A stretch of DNA of 64,000 nucleotides from CAYZFD01 sp964477735 (GTDB lineage: Bacteria; Bacteroidota; Bacteroidia; Flavobacteriales; Flavobacteriaceae): the NCBI GenBank assembly GCA_964477735.1, contig CAYZFD010000003.1, positions 1 to 64,000 of the forward strand, given 5' to 3'. The translations under genes and the position numbers were made by a program. Positions 9,041-18,241 of the stretch are shown here, one piece after another (position 1 is the first letter of the stretch; each line of letters starts with the position of its first letter). The notes beneath the pieces are model-generated. The model saw only the letters and a list, made by a program, of their open reading frames with translations, ran no database searches and had not been told where the DNA came from.

Positions 9041-11470
9041 ATGAAAAAATATATTCTTACGGTCTTATTTTGCTTTTTAGCTGGCTTTGCTTCTGCACAG
9101 AGCACTCAACTTAGCGGACAAGTTTTAGATGCTGAAAGCAACTTGCCATTAGAATATGCCACCATAACATTGTATAACTTGGGCGAAACAACCCCTGCGC
9201 AAGGTGGGATTACAGATGCCGAAGGAAAATTTTCGCTCTCTGTTAAACCAGATGTTTATAAAATCAACATTGAGTACATTTCTTTTCAGCCATTTGTTAT
9301 AGAGAGGTTAACCATTAACCAAAATCAATCACTTGGAGTGGTGAAACTATCTATGGATGTCAATCAGCTTAATGAAATAGAATTGGTGGGTGAAAAAACG
9401 CAAGTAGAATTTCGATTAGACAAGCAAGTCTATAATATTGGAAAAGATTTAACGGTAAGAGGTGGCTCTGTATCTGATGTATTGGACAATCTTCCCTCTG
9501 TGTCTGTCGATATCGAAGGAAATGTAGCTTTGCGAAACAATACTAACGTAAGAATACTTATCAATGGAAAACCATCGGGATTGGTGGGTTTAAGCAGCAA
9601 TGATGCCTTACGGCAATTTCCTGCCGACAGTGTTGAAAAGGTTGAAATTATCACTTCACCTTCGGCTCGTTACGATGCCGAAGGAACAGCTGGAATTATC
9701 AACATTGTTTTGGCTAAAAACAAAATTTCTGGGTTTAACGGCTCTGTTTCTGCTTCGCTTGAAAAACCTTTCAGTTATGGACTTGCTGCAAATCTAAACT
9801 TCAGAACAGAAAAATTCAATTGGTTTTTAAACAGCGGGTACAGCAACAACAATTCCATTGGAAGAAGTTACAACGACACAGAATACATAAATGCAAATGG
9901 ATATAGTTTCTTAACTGAAAGTAGAATATTTGATCGTGTTAGAAGTGGCTACAACAGCACTTTAGGTGTTGAATGGTCATTGACCGATAAAACAAGTGTC
10001 ACAATTTCCACCCTAATTCAAGACAGGGACAATACCAATTTATCCACCAATGATTTGGTTTTTGAAAATCAAAGTCGAAATCTGGTAGACAAAATTGTTC
10101 GCTTACAAGATGAGCTTGAAGAAGATAGTGGGAATGAATATAATTTTAACCTTACACACAATTTCGACGACGAAGGGCATGTTATAACATTTGATGCGCA
10201 ATTCGAAAAAAACAGCGAAGTGGAAGATGCAGAAATTGGAGAACAAAATTTTGGGGAGTCCATGGTCATCAACGAAACCAACTTAACCAGTGAATCACAA
10301 ACGCGTAGCCTATTTCAAGCTGATTACGTGAAACCCATTGGAGAAAATGGACAATTTGAATTTGGTTATCGAGGTAATTTTTCTTTGCTCGACACTGATT
10401 ATATAGTAACAGAACTGGATGAAAATGGAAAATTTGTTCGAAACACCAACCTTTCTAACAATCTTATTTACGACGAAAAAGTAAATGCCGTTTACAGCCA
10501 ATATGGAAATAAAATCGGGAAACTATCTTTTTTAATGGGCTTAAGATATGAGCATTCAACCATTGATATTGAGCAAAAAACTTTAGGTGATGACAACCAC
10601 AGAAAATATGCTAACCTATTTCCTACACTAAACCTTTCATGGGAAATATCTGAAGGAAAAACCGTCACCATTGGCTATAATCGTCGTATTAGTCGTCCGC
10701 GATCGAGATTCATCAATCCCTTTCCTTCAAGATCGAGCAAAACAAATATTTTTCAAGGAAATCCCAATCTAAATCCCACATTTTCAAATGGAATCGACGT
10801 TGGTTTTCTCAGTAGAAATAAATCCCTAACCATTGGCGGATCAGTGTTTTACAGAAAAACCACTGATAATTTTGTTTTTGTTCTTGTAGAAACCGGACAA
10901 ACTGTCGAAGTGAATGGTCAACAAGTTACTGTGTTACAACGCTCCCCTATCAATTTAGCTTCTGAAACCCAAGTTGGCGTTGAAACAAACGGAAGTTATA
11001 GTTTTAACAAAAACTGGCGCATGAATGGAAGTCTTAACTTGTTTGATTCCAAAGTAAGAGGCTCCTACAACAATATTGTTTATGATGCTGATAATTTTAG
11101 TTGGTCTGGAAGGTTTAGCAACACATTAAAAGCCAAAGGAATAGATTGGCAAACAAGTGTAATATACAGAGGTCCTAGCAAAACTGCACAGGGAACCTCA
11201 GAAGGAATATTGTTCACCAATACGGCATTAAGTAAAGATGTGTTTAAGGAAAAGGGGACGCTAACCTTTAGGGTAAGTGATTTGTTCAATTCATCTCGAA
11301 GAAAATCAAGTCTAATTACCGAAAACACGAAAAACTATAGTGAGTTTCAGTGGAGACAACGCACTTTCAGTTTAAATTTCACCTATAGATTTAACCAGAA
11401 AAAAGAGCAAAGACAACGTGGTCAGCGCGGCGAAGGCGGAGGTGATGGGGATTTTGGATTCGACGAGTAA
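9041..11470 (+). CDS. TonB-dependent-receptor-like outer-membrane beta-barrel protein
   Basis: An 809-aa outer-membrane protein. Order of parts: signal peptide (about 1-19, ending SAQ); CarboxypepD_reg-like beta-sandwich domain (about 20-105, GQVLDAESNLPLEYATITLYN); plug-like domain (about 125-230, with GGSVSDVLDNLPSVSVD and RILINGKPSG); and a long barrel of the 'outer membrane beta-barrel family' type (OMP_b-brl_3). The N-terminal layout is that of SusC-like receptors, but no SusD partner is adjacent. The ligand is unknown. The protein does not end at the usual aromatic barrel residue. About 24 residues rich in Gln, Arg, Gly and Asp follow the last barrel strand. The gene follows arsC-like by 40 bp and is convergent with a 53-aa membrane gene. 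Confidence 0.85.
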   Translation: MKKYILTVLFCFLAGFASAQSTQLSGQVLDAESNLPLEYATITLYNLGETTPAQGGITDAEGKFSLSVKPDVYKINIEYISFQPFVIERLTINQNQSLGVVKLSMDVNQLNEIELVGEKTQVEFRLDKQVYNIGKDLTVRGGSVSDVLDNLPSVSVDIEGNVALRNNTNVRILINGKPSGLVGLSSNDALRQFPADSVEKVEIITSPSARYDAEGTAGIINIVLAKNKISGFNGSVSASLEKPFSYGLAANLNFRTEKFNWFLNSGYSNNNSIGRSYNDTEYINANGYSFLTESRIFDRVRSGYNSTLGVEWSLTDKTSVTISTLIQDRDNTNLSTNDLVFENQSRNLVDKIVRLQDELEEDSGNEYNFNLTHNFDDEGHVITFDAQFEKNSEVEDAEIGEQNFGESMVINETNLTSESQTRSLFQADYVKPIGENGQFEFGYRGNFSLLDTDYIVTELDENGKFVRNTNLSNNLIYDEKVNAVYSQYGNKIGKLSFLMGLRYEHSTIDIEQKTLGDDNHRKYANLFPTLNLSWEISEGKTVTIGYNRRISRPRSRFINPFPSRSSKTNIFQGNPNLNPTFSNGIDVGFLSRNKSLTIGGSVFYRKTTDNFVFVLVETGQTVEVNGQQVTVLQRSPINLASETQVGVETNGSYSFNKNWRMNGSLNLFDSKVRGSYNNIVYDADNFSWSGRFSNTLKAKGIDWQTSVIYRGPSKTAQGTSEGILFTNTALSKDVFKEKGTLTFRVSDLFNSSRRKSSLITENTKNYSEFQWRQRTFSLNFTYRFNQKKEQRQRGQRGEGGGDGDFGFDE

Positions 11471-11473
11471 GTC

Positions 11474-11635
11474 TTATTTCGACTTTTTAGCACGCCATTC
11501 TTTAAGACGCTCAAGCAAAGCACCACCCACCCAATAAGGCACTATAAAAGTGATGAGGAAAATCATCAACCAAAAGCCTATGGTTAGTATGGTTAGAAAA
11601 GCTAAAAATCCAAGGTATTGATCAAATTCGAACAT
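11474..11635 (-). CDS. Small membrane protein of unknown function (53 aa)
   Basis: An ATG at 11635 opens a 53-codon frame ending in TAA at 11474. The protein has a short acidic start (MFEFDQY), one long hydrophobic stretch from about residue 9 to 38 that may form one or two membrane helices, and a basic tail (RLKEWRAKKSK). The positive tail predicts a cytoplasmic C-terminus. It fills the space between the convergent TonB-receptor-like gene (3-bp gap) and fumC with no wasted sequence, which supports it being real. I do not recognise the family. Confidence 0.6.
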   Translation of the reverse strand: MFEFDQYLGFLAFLTILTIGFWLMIFLITFIVPYWVGGALLERLKEWRAKKSK

Positions 11636-11728
11636 GACTTAATAAATATGTCACAAAGATATTGAGAAAGATTGAAATTCTCCATGCGATCTCTCAGCTT
11701 TTTTTCAATTCATTTAAAAACTGTAATG

Positions 11729-11736
11729 TACCTTTG
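11729..11736 (+). promoter_or_regulatory. Bacteroidota -7 element for fumC
   Basis: TACCTTTG matches TAnnTTTG and ends 17 bases before the fumC ATG at 11754. No -33 TTG is seen. Confidence 0.5.
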
Positions 11737-11753
11737 CATCAAATTCGATCCAT

Positions 11754-13145
11754 ATGTCGTTTAGAACTGAAAAAGATACCATGGGAACCGTGTCTGTTCC
11801 TGCCGAAAAATATTGGGGTGCGCAAACCGAACGCTCTCGTAATAATTTTAAAATTGGCCCCGAGGCTTCGATGCCACTAGAAATCGTTTATGGTTTTGCC
11901 ATATTAAAAAAATCAGCTGCATTTGCCAATTGTGAGTTGGGCGTTTTAGATGTAAAAAAGCGAGATCTTATTGCACAAGTTTGCGATGAAATCATAGACG
12001 GCAAACTCGATGATCAATTTCCACTGGTCATCTGGCAAACTGGCTCTGGAACACAAAGCAACATGAATGTAAACGAGGTCATTGCCAACCGTGCACATGT
12101 GATTGAGGGAAATGTTTTAGGAGAAGGCACTCGAACGCTCCAGCCTAATGACGATGTCAACAAATCGCAATCTTCAAATGACACCTTCCCAACTGGAATG
12201 CACATTGCTGCCTATAAACTATTGGTTGAAAACACCATCCCTTCGATTGAGCAGCTCAAAAATCGATTGGCTGAAAAATCATCTGCGTTTATGGATGTAG
12301 TGAAAATTGGGCGTACTCACCTTATGGATGCCACCCCTCTCACGCTTGGTCAAGAGTTTTCGGGTTATGTGTCCCAGCTCGATCATGGTTTAAAGGCCCT
12401 AAAAAACACCCTTCCCCACCTAGCCGAGCTTGCTTTGGGTGGAACCGCCGTTGGCACTGGAATCAATACACCTAATGGCTACGCCAACTTGGTGGCTCAA
12501 TATATTGCTAAGTTTTCAAATCTCCCTTTTGTATCAGCCGAAAACAAATTTGAAGCCCTAGCGGCCCACGACGCCTTTGTTGAAACACACGGTGCCTTGA
12601 AACAACTGGCTGTTTCTCTCAACAAAATTGCAAATGATATTAGGATGATGGCCAGTGGACCTAGGTCTGGAATCGGCGAAATTATCATCCCTGCCAATGA
12701 GCCAGGAAGCTCTATTATGCCAGGTAAAGTCAATCCCACTCAATGCGAAGCACTCACTATGGTTTGTGCACAAGTCATGGGCAACGACGTGGCCATCACA
12801 ATTGGTGGTACACAAGGACATTACGAGTTAAATGTTTTTAAACCCATGATAGCAGCCAACCTGTTACAATCTGCAAGACTTCTTGGTGATGCGGCCAAAA
12901 GTTTTGAGCTTCACTGTGTTTCAGGGATTGAACCCAATCAAAAAAGAATCAACGAATTGGTAAGCAATTCCCTAATGCTTGTTACGGCTCTAAATACCAA
13001 AATTGGCTATTACAAATCAGCTGAAATTGCAAATAAAGCTCATGAAGAAGGTAAAACACTAAAAGAAGCAGCACTTGAGCTAAATTACCTTACCGAAGAG
13101 GAATTTGATAGCTGGGTGAGACCCGAAGATATGACAGGCCTCTAA
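11754..13145 (+). CDS. fumC: Class II fumarate hydratase
   Basis: A 463-aa homotetrameric, iron-independent fumarase of the TCA cycle, which interconverts fumarate and malate in the cytoplasm. The superfamily signature GSSIMPGKVNP lies at 318-328 with the catalytic serine near 320. The GRTHLMDATP motif carries the partner histidine near 189, and TGSGTQSNMN (96-105) contacts substrate. Length and motifs separate it from aspartase and argininosuccinate lyase. It is monocistronic with its own promoter element. Its stop shares four bases (CTAA) with the stop of the convergent small membrane gene. Confidence 0.96.
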   Translation: MSFRTEKDTMGTVSVPAEKYWGAQTERSRNNFKIGPEASMPLEIVYGFAILKKSAAFANCELGVLDVKKRDLIAQVCDEIIDGKLDDQFPLVIWQTGSGTQSNMNVNEVIANRAHVIEGNVLGEGTRTLQPNDDVNKSQSSNDTFPTGMHIAAYKLLVENTIPSIEQLKNRLAEKSSAFMDVVKIGRTHLMDATPLTLGQEFSGYVSQLDHGLKALKNTLPHLAELALGGTAVGTGINTPNGYANLVAQYIAKFSNLPFVSAENKFEALAAHDAFVETHGALKQLAVSLNKIANDIRMMASGPRSGIGEIIIPANEPGSSIMPGKVNPTQCEALTMVCAQVMGNDVAITIGGTQGHYELNVFKPMIAANLLQSARLLGDAAKSFELHCVSGIEPNQKRINELVSNSLMLVTALNTKIGYYKSAEIANKAHEEGKTLKEAALELNYLTEEEFDSWVRPEDMTGL

Positions 13146-13321
13146 ACCCGTCCTCTTAAAGCGTTAAAAGCCCATCCAATAGCAATAAATCCTGTTCCTA
13201 CAACAGAAAAGCCTATGGCATAGTCTGGGTATTTAATCACGCCTAACAGCACAAGAGCGATGCCTAGGCAAGTTAGAATGAGTGAGGCATATCCAAAAAT
13301 CGAATTTTTATTTAAACTCAT
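13142..13321 (-). CDS. CAL67264-family small membrane protein (59 aa)
   Basis: ATG 13321 starts a 59-codon frame. The protein has two predicted membrane helices (about 9-28 and 34-52) and ends WAFNALRGRV. That ending and the overall pattern match the small Flavobacteriia membrane protein family named after the Gramella locus CAL67264, as I remember it. The function is unknown. It is divergent from the carboxylase gene, and its stop overlaps that of fumC by four bases. Confidence 0.7.
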   Translation of the reverse strand: MSLNKNSIFGYASLILTCLGIALVLLGVIKYPDYAIGFSVVGTGFIAIGWAFNALRGRV

Positions 13322-13425
13322 AATAATTTAGTCGTTGTTTGAGCCGTAAATATCCTAAAAATACTGGAGATGGCGTTTTCAATTAACGTTTTGTTTGGAA
13401 ATCAAACTATTCGCTTGCAGTTTTG

Positions 13426-13433
13426 TAAATTTG
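13426..13433 (+). promoter_or_regulatory. Bacteroidota -7 element for the acyl-CoA carboxylase gene
   Basis: TAAATTTG matches TAnnTTTG and ends 24 bases before ATG 13458. Confidence 0.45.
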
Positions 13434-13457
13434 TAATACTAATTTTTATCCTTGCTC

Positions 13458-15226
13458 ATGGATTTAGCGTTCAATATAAATGAAGATCGCAACAAAATGT
13501 TGCTTTCTACCCTTCGAAAAAAGCTTGCGCAAGTAAAATTTGGAGGCGGTAAAAATCGTATTGAAAAACAACATGCACAAGGAAAATTAACAGCTCGTGA
13601 ACGTATTGATTTTTTGTTTGATCATCCTAAGCAGTCCATAGAAATTGGCGCATTAGCTGGGGAAGGTATGTATGAGCAAGAAGGGGGCTGCCCTTCGGGG
13701 GGTGTTGTTGTGAAAATCGGGAAAATTTCTGGAAGGTTAAGTATAGTTGTGGCCAATGATGCAACGGTTAAAGCAGGCGCTTTTTTCCCTATCACTGCCA
13801 AAAAAAACCTTAGAGCACAAGAAATTGCTATAGAAAACAGGCTTCCAATTGTATATTTAGTGGACAGTGCAGGTGTGTTTTTACCTATGCAAGATGAAGT
13901 TTTTGGAGATAAAGAGCATTTTGGACGCGTTTTTAGAAATAACGCCAAAATGAGCAGCATGGGAATNNNNNNNNNNNNNNNNNNNNNNNNNNNNNNNNNN
14001 NNNNNNNNNNNNNNNNNNNNNNNNNNNNNNNNNNNNNNNNNNNNNNNNNNNNNNNNNNNNNNNNNNAAGAGCATTTTGGACGCGTTTTTAGAAATAACGC
14101 CAAAATGAGCAGCATGGGAATCACACAAATTGCGGCCGTGATGGGAAGCTGTGTTGCTGGAGGTGCCTATTTACCCATCATGTGCGACGAATCCATAATA
14201 GTCAAAGGAACAGGAAGTATTTTTTTAGCCGGCAGCTATTTAGTGAAAGCTGCTATCGGTGAAAGTGTTGACAATCAAACGTTAGGAGGTGCTCAAGTAC
14301 AAACAGACATGAGCGGCAACATAGATTATGTGGCCGAAAATGACCAAGACGCACTCGAAAAAATTAAAAAGCTTATGGGTCAAATGGGTGCAGTGACTAA
14401 GGCTGGTTTTCATCGCGACAAACCTGAAGTTCCTTCCGAAAACCCTAAAGAAATTTTTGGCATCCTTCCCCACGAGAGACAACAACCCTATGACATGATG
14501 GAAATCATAAAGAGGTTGGTCGACAAATCTGCTTTCGTTCCTTATAAACCTGGGTATGGAAAAACCATAATAACGGGCTATGCCAATATTGACGGCTGGG
14601 CTGTTGGGATTATTGCCAACCAAAGACTGGTAAGCAAAAATGCCAAGGGAGAGATGCAATTTGGAGGCGTAATTTATTCTGAGTCAGCCGACAAAGCTGC
14701 TCGTTTTGTTTCGGTTTGCAACCAAAAGAAAATTCCACTCGTTTTTTTACAAGACGTTACTGGTTTTATGGTGGGTACAAAAGCTGAGCATGGAGGAATT
14801 ATAAAGGATGGCGCAAAATTGGTAAATGCTGTGAGCAATTCTGTAGTGCCTAAATTCACAGTGTTGATAGGAAATTCCTATGGAGCTGGAAATTATGCCA
14901 TGTGTGGTAGAGCCTACGACCCACGTTTGATGGTTTCTTGGCCATCGGCCAAAATGTCGGTAATGGGCGGTGAACAAGCCGCTAGCGTATTGTTGCAAAT
15001 TGAAAAAAAGGGCGAAAAATTATCTAAACAAGAAGAGTCTGATTTATTAAAAACCATTCAAGAAAAATATGACAAGCAGACTTCCCCCTATTATGGCGCA
15101 GCGAGACTTTGGACAGATGCCATCATAGACCCTTTAGAAACAAGAAATTGGATTAGTGTTGGAATAGAAGCAGCCAATCACGCTCCAATAACGGATTCCT
15201 ACAAAGTTGGGGTGATGCAAGTTTAA
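13458..15226 (+). CDS. Methylcrotonyl-CoA carboxylase beta (carboxyltransferase) subunit, split by an assembly gap
   Basis: This carboxyltransferase subunit moves CO2 from carboxybiotin to an acyl-CoA. Features such as LPMQDEVFGDKEHFGR, GSCVAGGAYLP, GAQVQTDMSGN, GNSYGAGNYAMCGRAY and SPYYGAARLWTDAIIDP fit the methylcrotonyl-CoA carboxylase beta group (leucine degradation) better than propionyl-CoA carboxylase. A 100-N gap lies inside it, but 55 identical bases flank the gap. Collapsing the duplicate gives an uninterrupted 537-aa protein of normal length (the join reads NNAKMSSMGITQIAAV). The gene is therefore intact and not frameshifted. ATG 13458 is chosen over a TTG two codons upstream. No biotin carboxylase/BCCP subunit lies in the window, so the partner is encoded elsewhere. 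The stop overlaps that of menE by four bases. Confidence 0.9.
13912..14121. other. Scaffold gap (100 N) flanked by identical 55-bp contig ends
   Basis: Bases 13912-13966 and 14067-14121 are identical. Between them are exactly 100 N (13967-14066). The reading frame is restored when one copy and the Ns are removed. This is two overlapping contig ends joined with an arbitrary gap, not a biological repeat. Confidence 0.97.
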
Positions 15227-16296
15227 AACAACTTTTGGAGCGTAGAAATCCTATCTATTTTTCCCGATTGTGTCTCAATAAAATGTTCCGAGAAATAAAT
15301 TGACTTAGGGCGTTTATGTTTTGGAAAAGAAATGTCAAATAAGATTTTGTTTTTTAGATTCTCATCTTGATATCCTTCAATAACGACAATTAACTTTTGG
15401 CCCAGTTCCTGATCTTCTTCATGAGATACAAAAAATCGTTTTTGTATATGGCATGAAAGAATTTTCTCAATTTCTTCGGGAAATATTTTAATTCCTCCAC
15501 TATTCACCACGTGATCTATTCGGCCAAGAATTTTAAAGCTGTGAGGAGTGTCAACGACGGCCACGTCATTGGTTAAGATAGACCTTGAGTCAATGTGTGG
15601 GGCTACAATAGCCAGGCATCTACGTGCATCTACAGCAACCGAAACACCATCTAATGTAATGAAAGAATCTGACGGCGTTCCTGGACACAGTTGGCGCGCT
15701 GCAATGTGTGATACCGTTTCTGTCATGCCATAGGTTTCATAAACTTTTGTAGAGGTATCTTTTAGAGCAATGATGGTTTGGGCGGAAATGGGGGCACCAC
15801 CAACAATTACTTTTTTAAACCGATGTAAATATGGAATCGAATTGGTGAGCTGTTGGGGCGTTAAAGCCGTAAAATCATAGACTTTTTCGAGTTGGTTTAA
15901 GGGAGATTTTGAGGGAGTAAGGGTGTCGAGCGAAAGTCCTAAGATCATAGATCTTATCCACATCATTTTTCCAGCAATATAGGTCGATGGCAACACATTT
16001 AGAGCCGTGTTTCTCGGACCTAAATCTAGCCAATTGCCTGTTAACAAAGCTGAATTTACCAAACTTTGTTTAGGCATTTCTATGTTCTTAGGTGTTCCAG
16101 TAGATCCAGAAGTTTTTAAAACAATTGTTGGGTTATTATCGAGCCAATCTAATAGGAAAAGTCCAGTTTCTCTCTCAAATGAATCGCCTTCTTTCACAAA
16201 ACAATAGGCGGCTTCCTTCAATAATTTTCGGTTAAAACTTTGACCGTTAAATCGAAATGAATTGTGAATATTTTTATAGGTGGGTGCTAATTTCAT
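15223..16296 (-). CDS. menE: o-Succinylbenzoate-CoA ligase
   Basis: This 357-aa adenylate-forming enzyme activates o-succinylbenzoate with ATP and CoA in menaquinone synthesis. Visible motifs are the phosphate loop TSGSTGTPK, YGMTETVSH (A5) and GRIDHVVNSGGIKIFPEE (A7-A8). It is short for the ANL superfamily (about 450-500 aa is usual), with a reduced N-terminal region, as is common in Bacteroidota MenE. ATG 16296 is the start. It overlaps the stop of the preceding CPBP gene by one base (TAATG), which implies translational coupling. It is the last gene of the men cluster. Confidence 0.88.
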   Translation of the reverse strand: MKLAPTYKNIHNSFRFNGQSFNRKLLKEAAYCFVKEGDSFERETGLFLLDWLDNNPTIVLKTSGSTGTPKNIEMPKQSLVNSALLTGNWLDLGPRNTALNVLPSTYIAGKMMWIRSMILGLSLDTLTPSKSPLNQLEKVYDFTALTPQQLTNSIPYLHRFKKVIVGGAPISAQTIIALKDTSTKVYETYGMTETVSHIAARQLCPGTPSDSFITLDGVSVAVDARRCLAIVAPHIDSRSILTNDVAVVDTPHSFKILGRIDHVVNSGGIKIFPEEIEKILSCHIQKRFFVSHEEDQELGQKLIVVIEGYQDENLKNKILFDISFPKHKRPKSIYFSEHFIETQSGKIDRISTLQKLF

Positions 16297-17216
16297 TAGA
16301 TACGACCAAATAATTTTTCTTTCCAATCAGACCAATTGTAGCGTTTGGCAAAGACATAGAGAAGTGTGGGGTAAATGATGAGGATGGGGAGCACTATATT
16401 AACATCTAAAGCAGGCTCGGATATATCAATAAATAGGGAGTTGGTTTGGAGTGCAGTCCAGTCTGCCGTCACCAAGAGCGCAGTGATCATGTTGTTGGCG
16501 GCATGCACGCCCAAGGCCAATTCCATTCCCTCATCCATCAGGGTGATTATGCCTAAAAATAAACCCGTGCCAATATAATAAAGCACCAAAATGTTTCCCA
16601 GTTTATCAATTTCGGGATTGGCCAAATGCAGAAGGCCAAAACCAATGGAGGTAATGAGTAGAGGAAACCAGCGGTTTTTGACCAAAATTCCTAAACCTTG
16701 CATAAGATATCCTCTAAAAAGATACTCTTCAAAACTGGTCTGGAGGGGAAGCAAGGTTATGGAAATTAATATAAGTATGACAAATTTAGATAAGTCAAAA
16801 TTCCATCTAAAATCTTCTGGAAAAATAATGATGTCTAGAGCAGTCGTTGCCAAAATGATAAGGGTCAACAAAGCAAAAGCAAACCAAACGCGTCGCCAAT
16901 CAATTTTTGAACGACTAGTAGTCACTGCAACAATTTTTTGACCATGAATCCAGGGCAAAACAACAAAAAACAAGCAAATAATTCCAATAGCAAAAGGGAG
17001 AAGCATTAAGGTCAGGTTTTGATTGGGCTCTAATGCGTTAAACATATTGGTGTCGTTTAAATTTTCGAGTCCTACTTTACTTGCAACTATGGCGGTGAAA
17101 GGAATTTGACCAAGAATCACAGCCACAACAAGAAGAAAGGTGCCCAACAGATACCTACCGAAACTTGTTTTCGTGTTTTTAATATTTTCTATAAACTTCA
17201 AGCTATTTTGTTCCAT
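16296..17216 (-). CDS. CPBP-family intramembrane glutamic endopeptidase
   Basis: A 306-aa polytopic membrane protein of the CPBP/Abi family (Rce1-like). The catalytic EE pair is at Glu163-Glu164 in FEEYLFRG, with His197 in GLLHLANPE and His238/Asn242 in GVHAANN. About eight hydrophobic segments are visible. Family members cut prenylated or other membrane proteins, or serve in bacteriocin self-immunity. The substrate here is unknown. It sits between menC (19-bp overlap with the menC 3' end) and menE (1-bp overlap), so it is made with the menaquinone enzymes. The cause of that association is not obvious from sequence. Confidence 0.85.
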   Translation of the reverse strand: MEQNSLKFIENIKNTKTSFGRYLLGTFLLVVAVILGQIPFTAIVASKVGLENLNDTNMFNALEPNQNLTLMLLPFAIGIICLFFVVLPWIHGQKIVAVTTSRSKIDWRRVWFAFALLTLIILATTALDIIIFPEDFRWNFDLSKFVILILISITLLPLQTSFEEYLFRGYLMQGLGILVKNRWFPLLITSIGFGLLHLANPEIDKLGNILVLYYIGTGLFLGIITLMDEGMELALGVHAANNMITALLVTADWTALQTNSLFIDISEPALDVNIVLPILIIYPTLLYVFAKRYNWSDWKEKLFGRI

Positions 17217-18226
17217 TTTTTGTTGATATTGTATTTTAAAAATCCATCCGAAACCTCTAAAGGGCTATCGATGTTGTTGGTAAATAAACTACCCGTTCCC
17301 AGTCCCTGTGGCATTGATGTGGATTTAGTGAAAACCCATTGAGCGATCGCATTTAAGCCCAAATTACTCTCAAGTGCGCTGGTTGCCCACCATCCAATTC
17401 CAAGTTCCTCTGCTAGATGTATCCAGTTCTCAGCCACCCGCCAGCCACCAATAAGGCTTGGCTTTAGGATAAAATAATCTGGCTTAACGACTTCCAAAAA
17501 TTTGGTGTTTAGAGGGTTTAGACCAATCAATTCTTCATCAACAGCAATTTTAATTGGTGACAATTCACAAAGTGATGCCAATTGATCCCATTGGCTTACA
17601 GAAATAGGCTGTTCGATGGAATGAAGATTAAATTCAGACAAACGCTTGAGTTTTTCTAATGCCCCATAGGGTTTAAAAGCACCATTTGCATCTACCCTGA
17701 TTTCAACATCACCTGAATTAAATTCGGCTCTAATAAATTTTAACAAATCACATTCTTCATCAAAATCTATGGCGCCAATTTTAATCTTTATGCAACGAAA
17801 TCCAGCGTTTAACTTTTCAACGATTTGCTGACGCATAAAACTTTTAGATCCCATCCAAACCAATCCGTTAATTGGAATTTGCGCATCAGCATTGGTGAAA
17901 GCTGATGGAAACAGTTCCATTGGCGAGTTGGCTTCGAGCGATTTGAAGGCCATTTCTAAACCCCATCGAATTGAGGGAAAATTTTGAAGTTGAGCATATA
18001 AATCATCGAATCCGATTGAAATATTTTCACAAAGCCATCGAAGTTTTTCTGTGTAATCGGGTCTATCGTCAATACTCAAACCTTTAAGAACACTACACTC
18101 ACCATAACCCGTTTTGCCTTGGGAGGATATTTTTAGAAACCAGCTATCTTTTTGCATTAAAACGCCTCTAGAAGTTCCTGCTGGTTGCTTGAAATACAAT
18201 GGGTAATGAATAAAGTCGCACTCCAT
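17198..18226 (-). CDS. menC: o-Succinylbenzoate synthase (enolase superfamily)
   Basis: This 342-aa enzyme dehydrates SHCHC to o-succinylbenzoate. The enolase-superfamily acid/base lysines are in CIKIKIG (KxK near residue 137), metal ligands are in VDANGAF, EQP and DEEL, and the second catalytic lysine is in ILKPSLIGG. Dipeptide epimerases share this fold, but the position between menA and menE settles the assignment. The start codon ATG at 18226 lies 15 bp after the end of menA. Confidence 0.9.
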   Translation of the reverse strand: MECDFIHYPLYFKQPAGTSRGVLMQKDSWFLKISSQGKTGYGECSVLKGLSIDDRPDYTEKLRWLCENISIGFDDLYAQLQNFPSIRWGLEMAFKSLEANSPMELFPSAFTNADAQIPINGLVWMGSKSFMRQQIVEKLNAGFRCIKIKIGAIDFDEECDLLKFIRAEFNSGDVEIRVDANGAFKPYGALEKLKRLSEFNLHSIEQPISVSQWDQLASLCELSPIKIAVDEELIGLNPLNTKFLEVVKPDYFILKPSLIGGWRVAENWIHLAEELGIGWWATSALESNLGLNAIAQWVFTKSTSMPQGLGTGSLFTNNIDSPLEVSDGFLKYNINKKWNKIA

Positions 18227-18241
18227 AGTATGCTAAAATAA

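Noticed and set aside
13933..14128. Open frames running through the N gap on both strands
   Set aside because: They consist largely of unknown bases and the duplicated contig end, so they have no biological meaning.
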